Below are positions 13,758 through 13,772 of a stretch of 13,772 bases of DNA, one piece after another. The position numbers and the translations under genes were made by a program. The notes under the pieces are model-generated. The model made no database searches. It was given only the letters and a program-made list of their open reading frames with translations, and was not told where the DNA came from. The stretch comes from Saprospiraceae bacterium (GTDB taxonomy: Bacteria > Bacteroidota > Bacteroidia > Chitinophagales > Saprospiraceae): positions 1 to 13,772 of the forward strand of contig JALVEG010000168.1 in the NCBI GenBank assembly GCA_027031145.1, given 5' to 3'. Numbering within the stretch: position 1 is the first letter of the stretch; each line of letters opens with the position of its first letter.

Positions 13758-13772
13758 AAAAAAAAGAGCCAC

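Overview
The window is AT-rich DNA that looks like a chromosome segment from a member of the Bacteroidota, probably Bacteroidales-like. The reasons are: starts without a Shine-Dalgarno sequence, several TAnnTTTG (-7) promoter elements close to start codons, three lipoproteins with short lipoboxes, a PD40-repeat lipoprotein, an OstA-like outer-membrane biogenesis protein of the long Bacteroidota type, and several short palindromic repeats between genes. The placement is an inference; there is no rRNA or other taxonomic marker.

Layout. 1-758 (-): 5' portion of a YgeY-type M20 metallohydrolase running off the left edge. 922-1782 (-): a short ArsA/GET3-type ATPase. 2062-4041 (-): a CstA transporter gene followed with no gap (stop codon directly abutting a start codon) by an unrecognised 88-codon gene. 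4042-4773: a repeat-rich spacer ending in the ppdK promoter. 4774-7488 (+): pyruvate phosphate dikinase, followed by a clear intrinsic terminator. 7544-7859: a nested palindromic element. 7860-9026 (-): a lipoprotein with a glutamine-amidotransferase-like (BPL_N) domain and a C-terminal HEAT-like tail. 9121-10158 (+): a divergent PD40 beta-propeller lipoprotein. 10258-10442: a 185-bp miniature transposable element with an exact 8-bp target duplication. 10457-11730 (+): a two-gene operon of an FAH-family hydrolase and an exported, lipid-anchored peptide deformylase. 11803-13635 (-): OstA-like protein. The right edge carries a relic end of the same mobile element.

How the genes relate. Most genes are independent transcription units, and I see no defence, CRISPR or biosynthetic cluster. 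CstA (pyruvate/peptide uptake), PpdK (pyruvate-PEP interconversion) and an FAH-family protein (acylpyruvate/oxaloacetate chemistry) suggest a loose pyruvate theme, but they are not in one operon.

Most worth following up: (a) a peptide deformylase with all catalytic residues that appears to be exported as a lipoprotein; (b) an IS66-like MITE inserted 14 bp before the start codon of the FAH/deformylase operon; (c) a modular palindromic repeat family in which one conserved core is carried on unrelated stems; (d) the small gene fused translationally to cstA. I did not find a clearly new multi-gene system.
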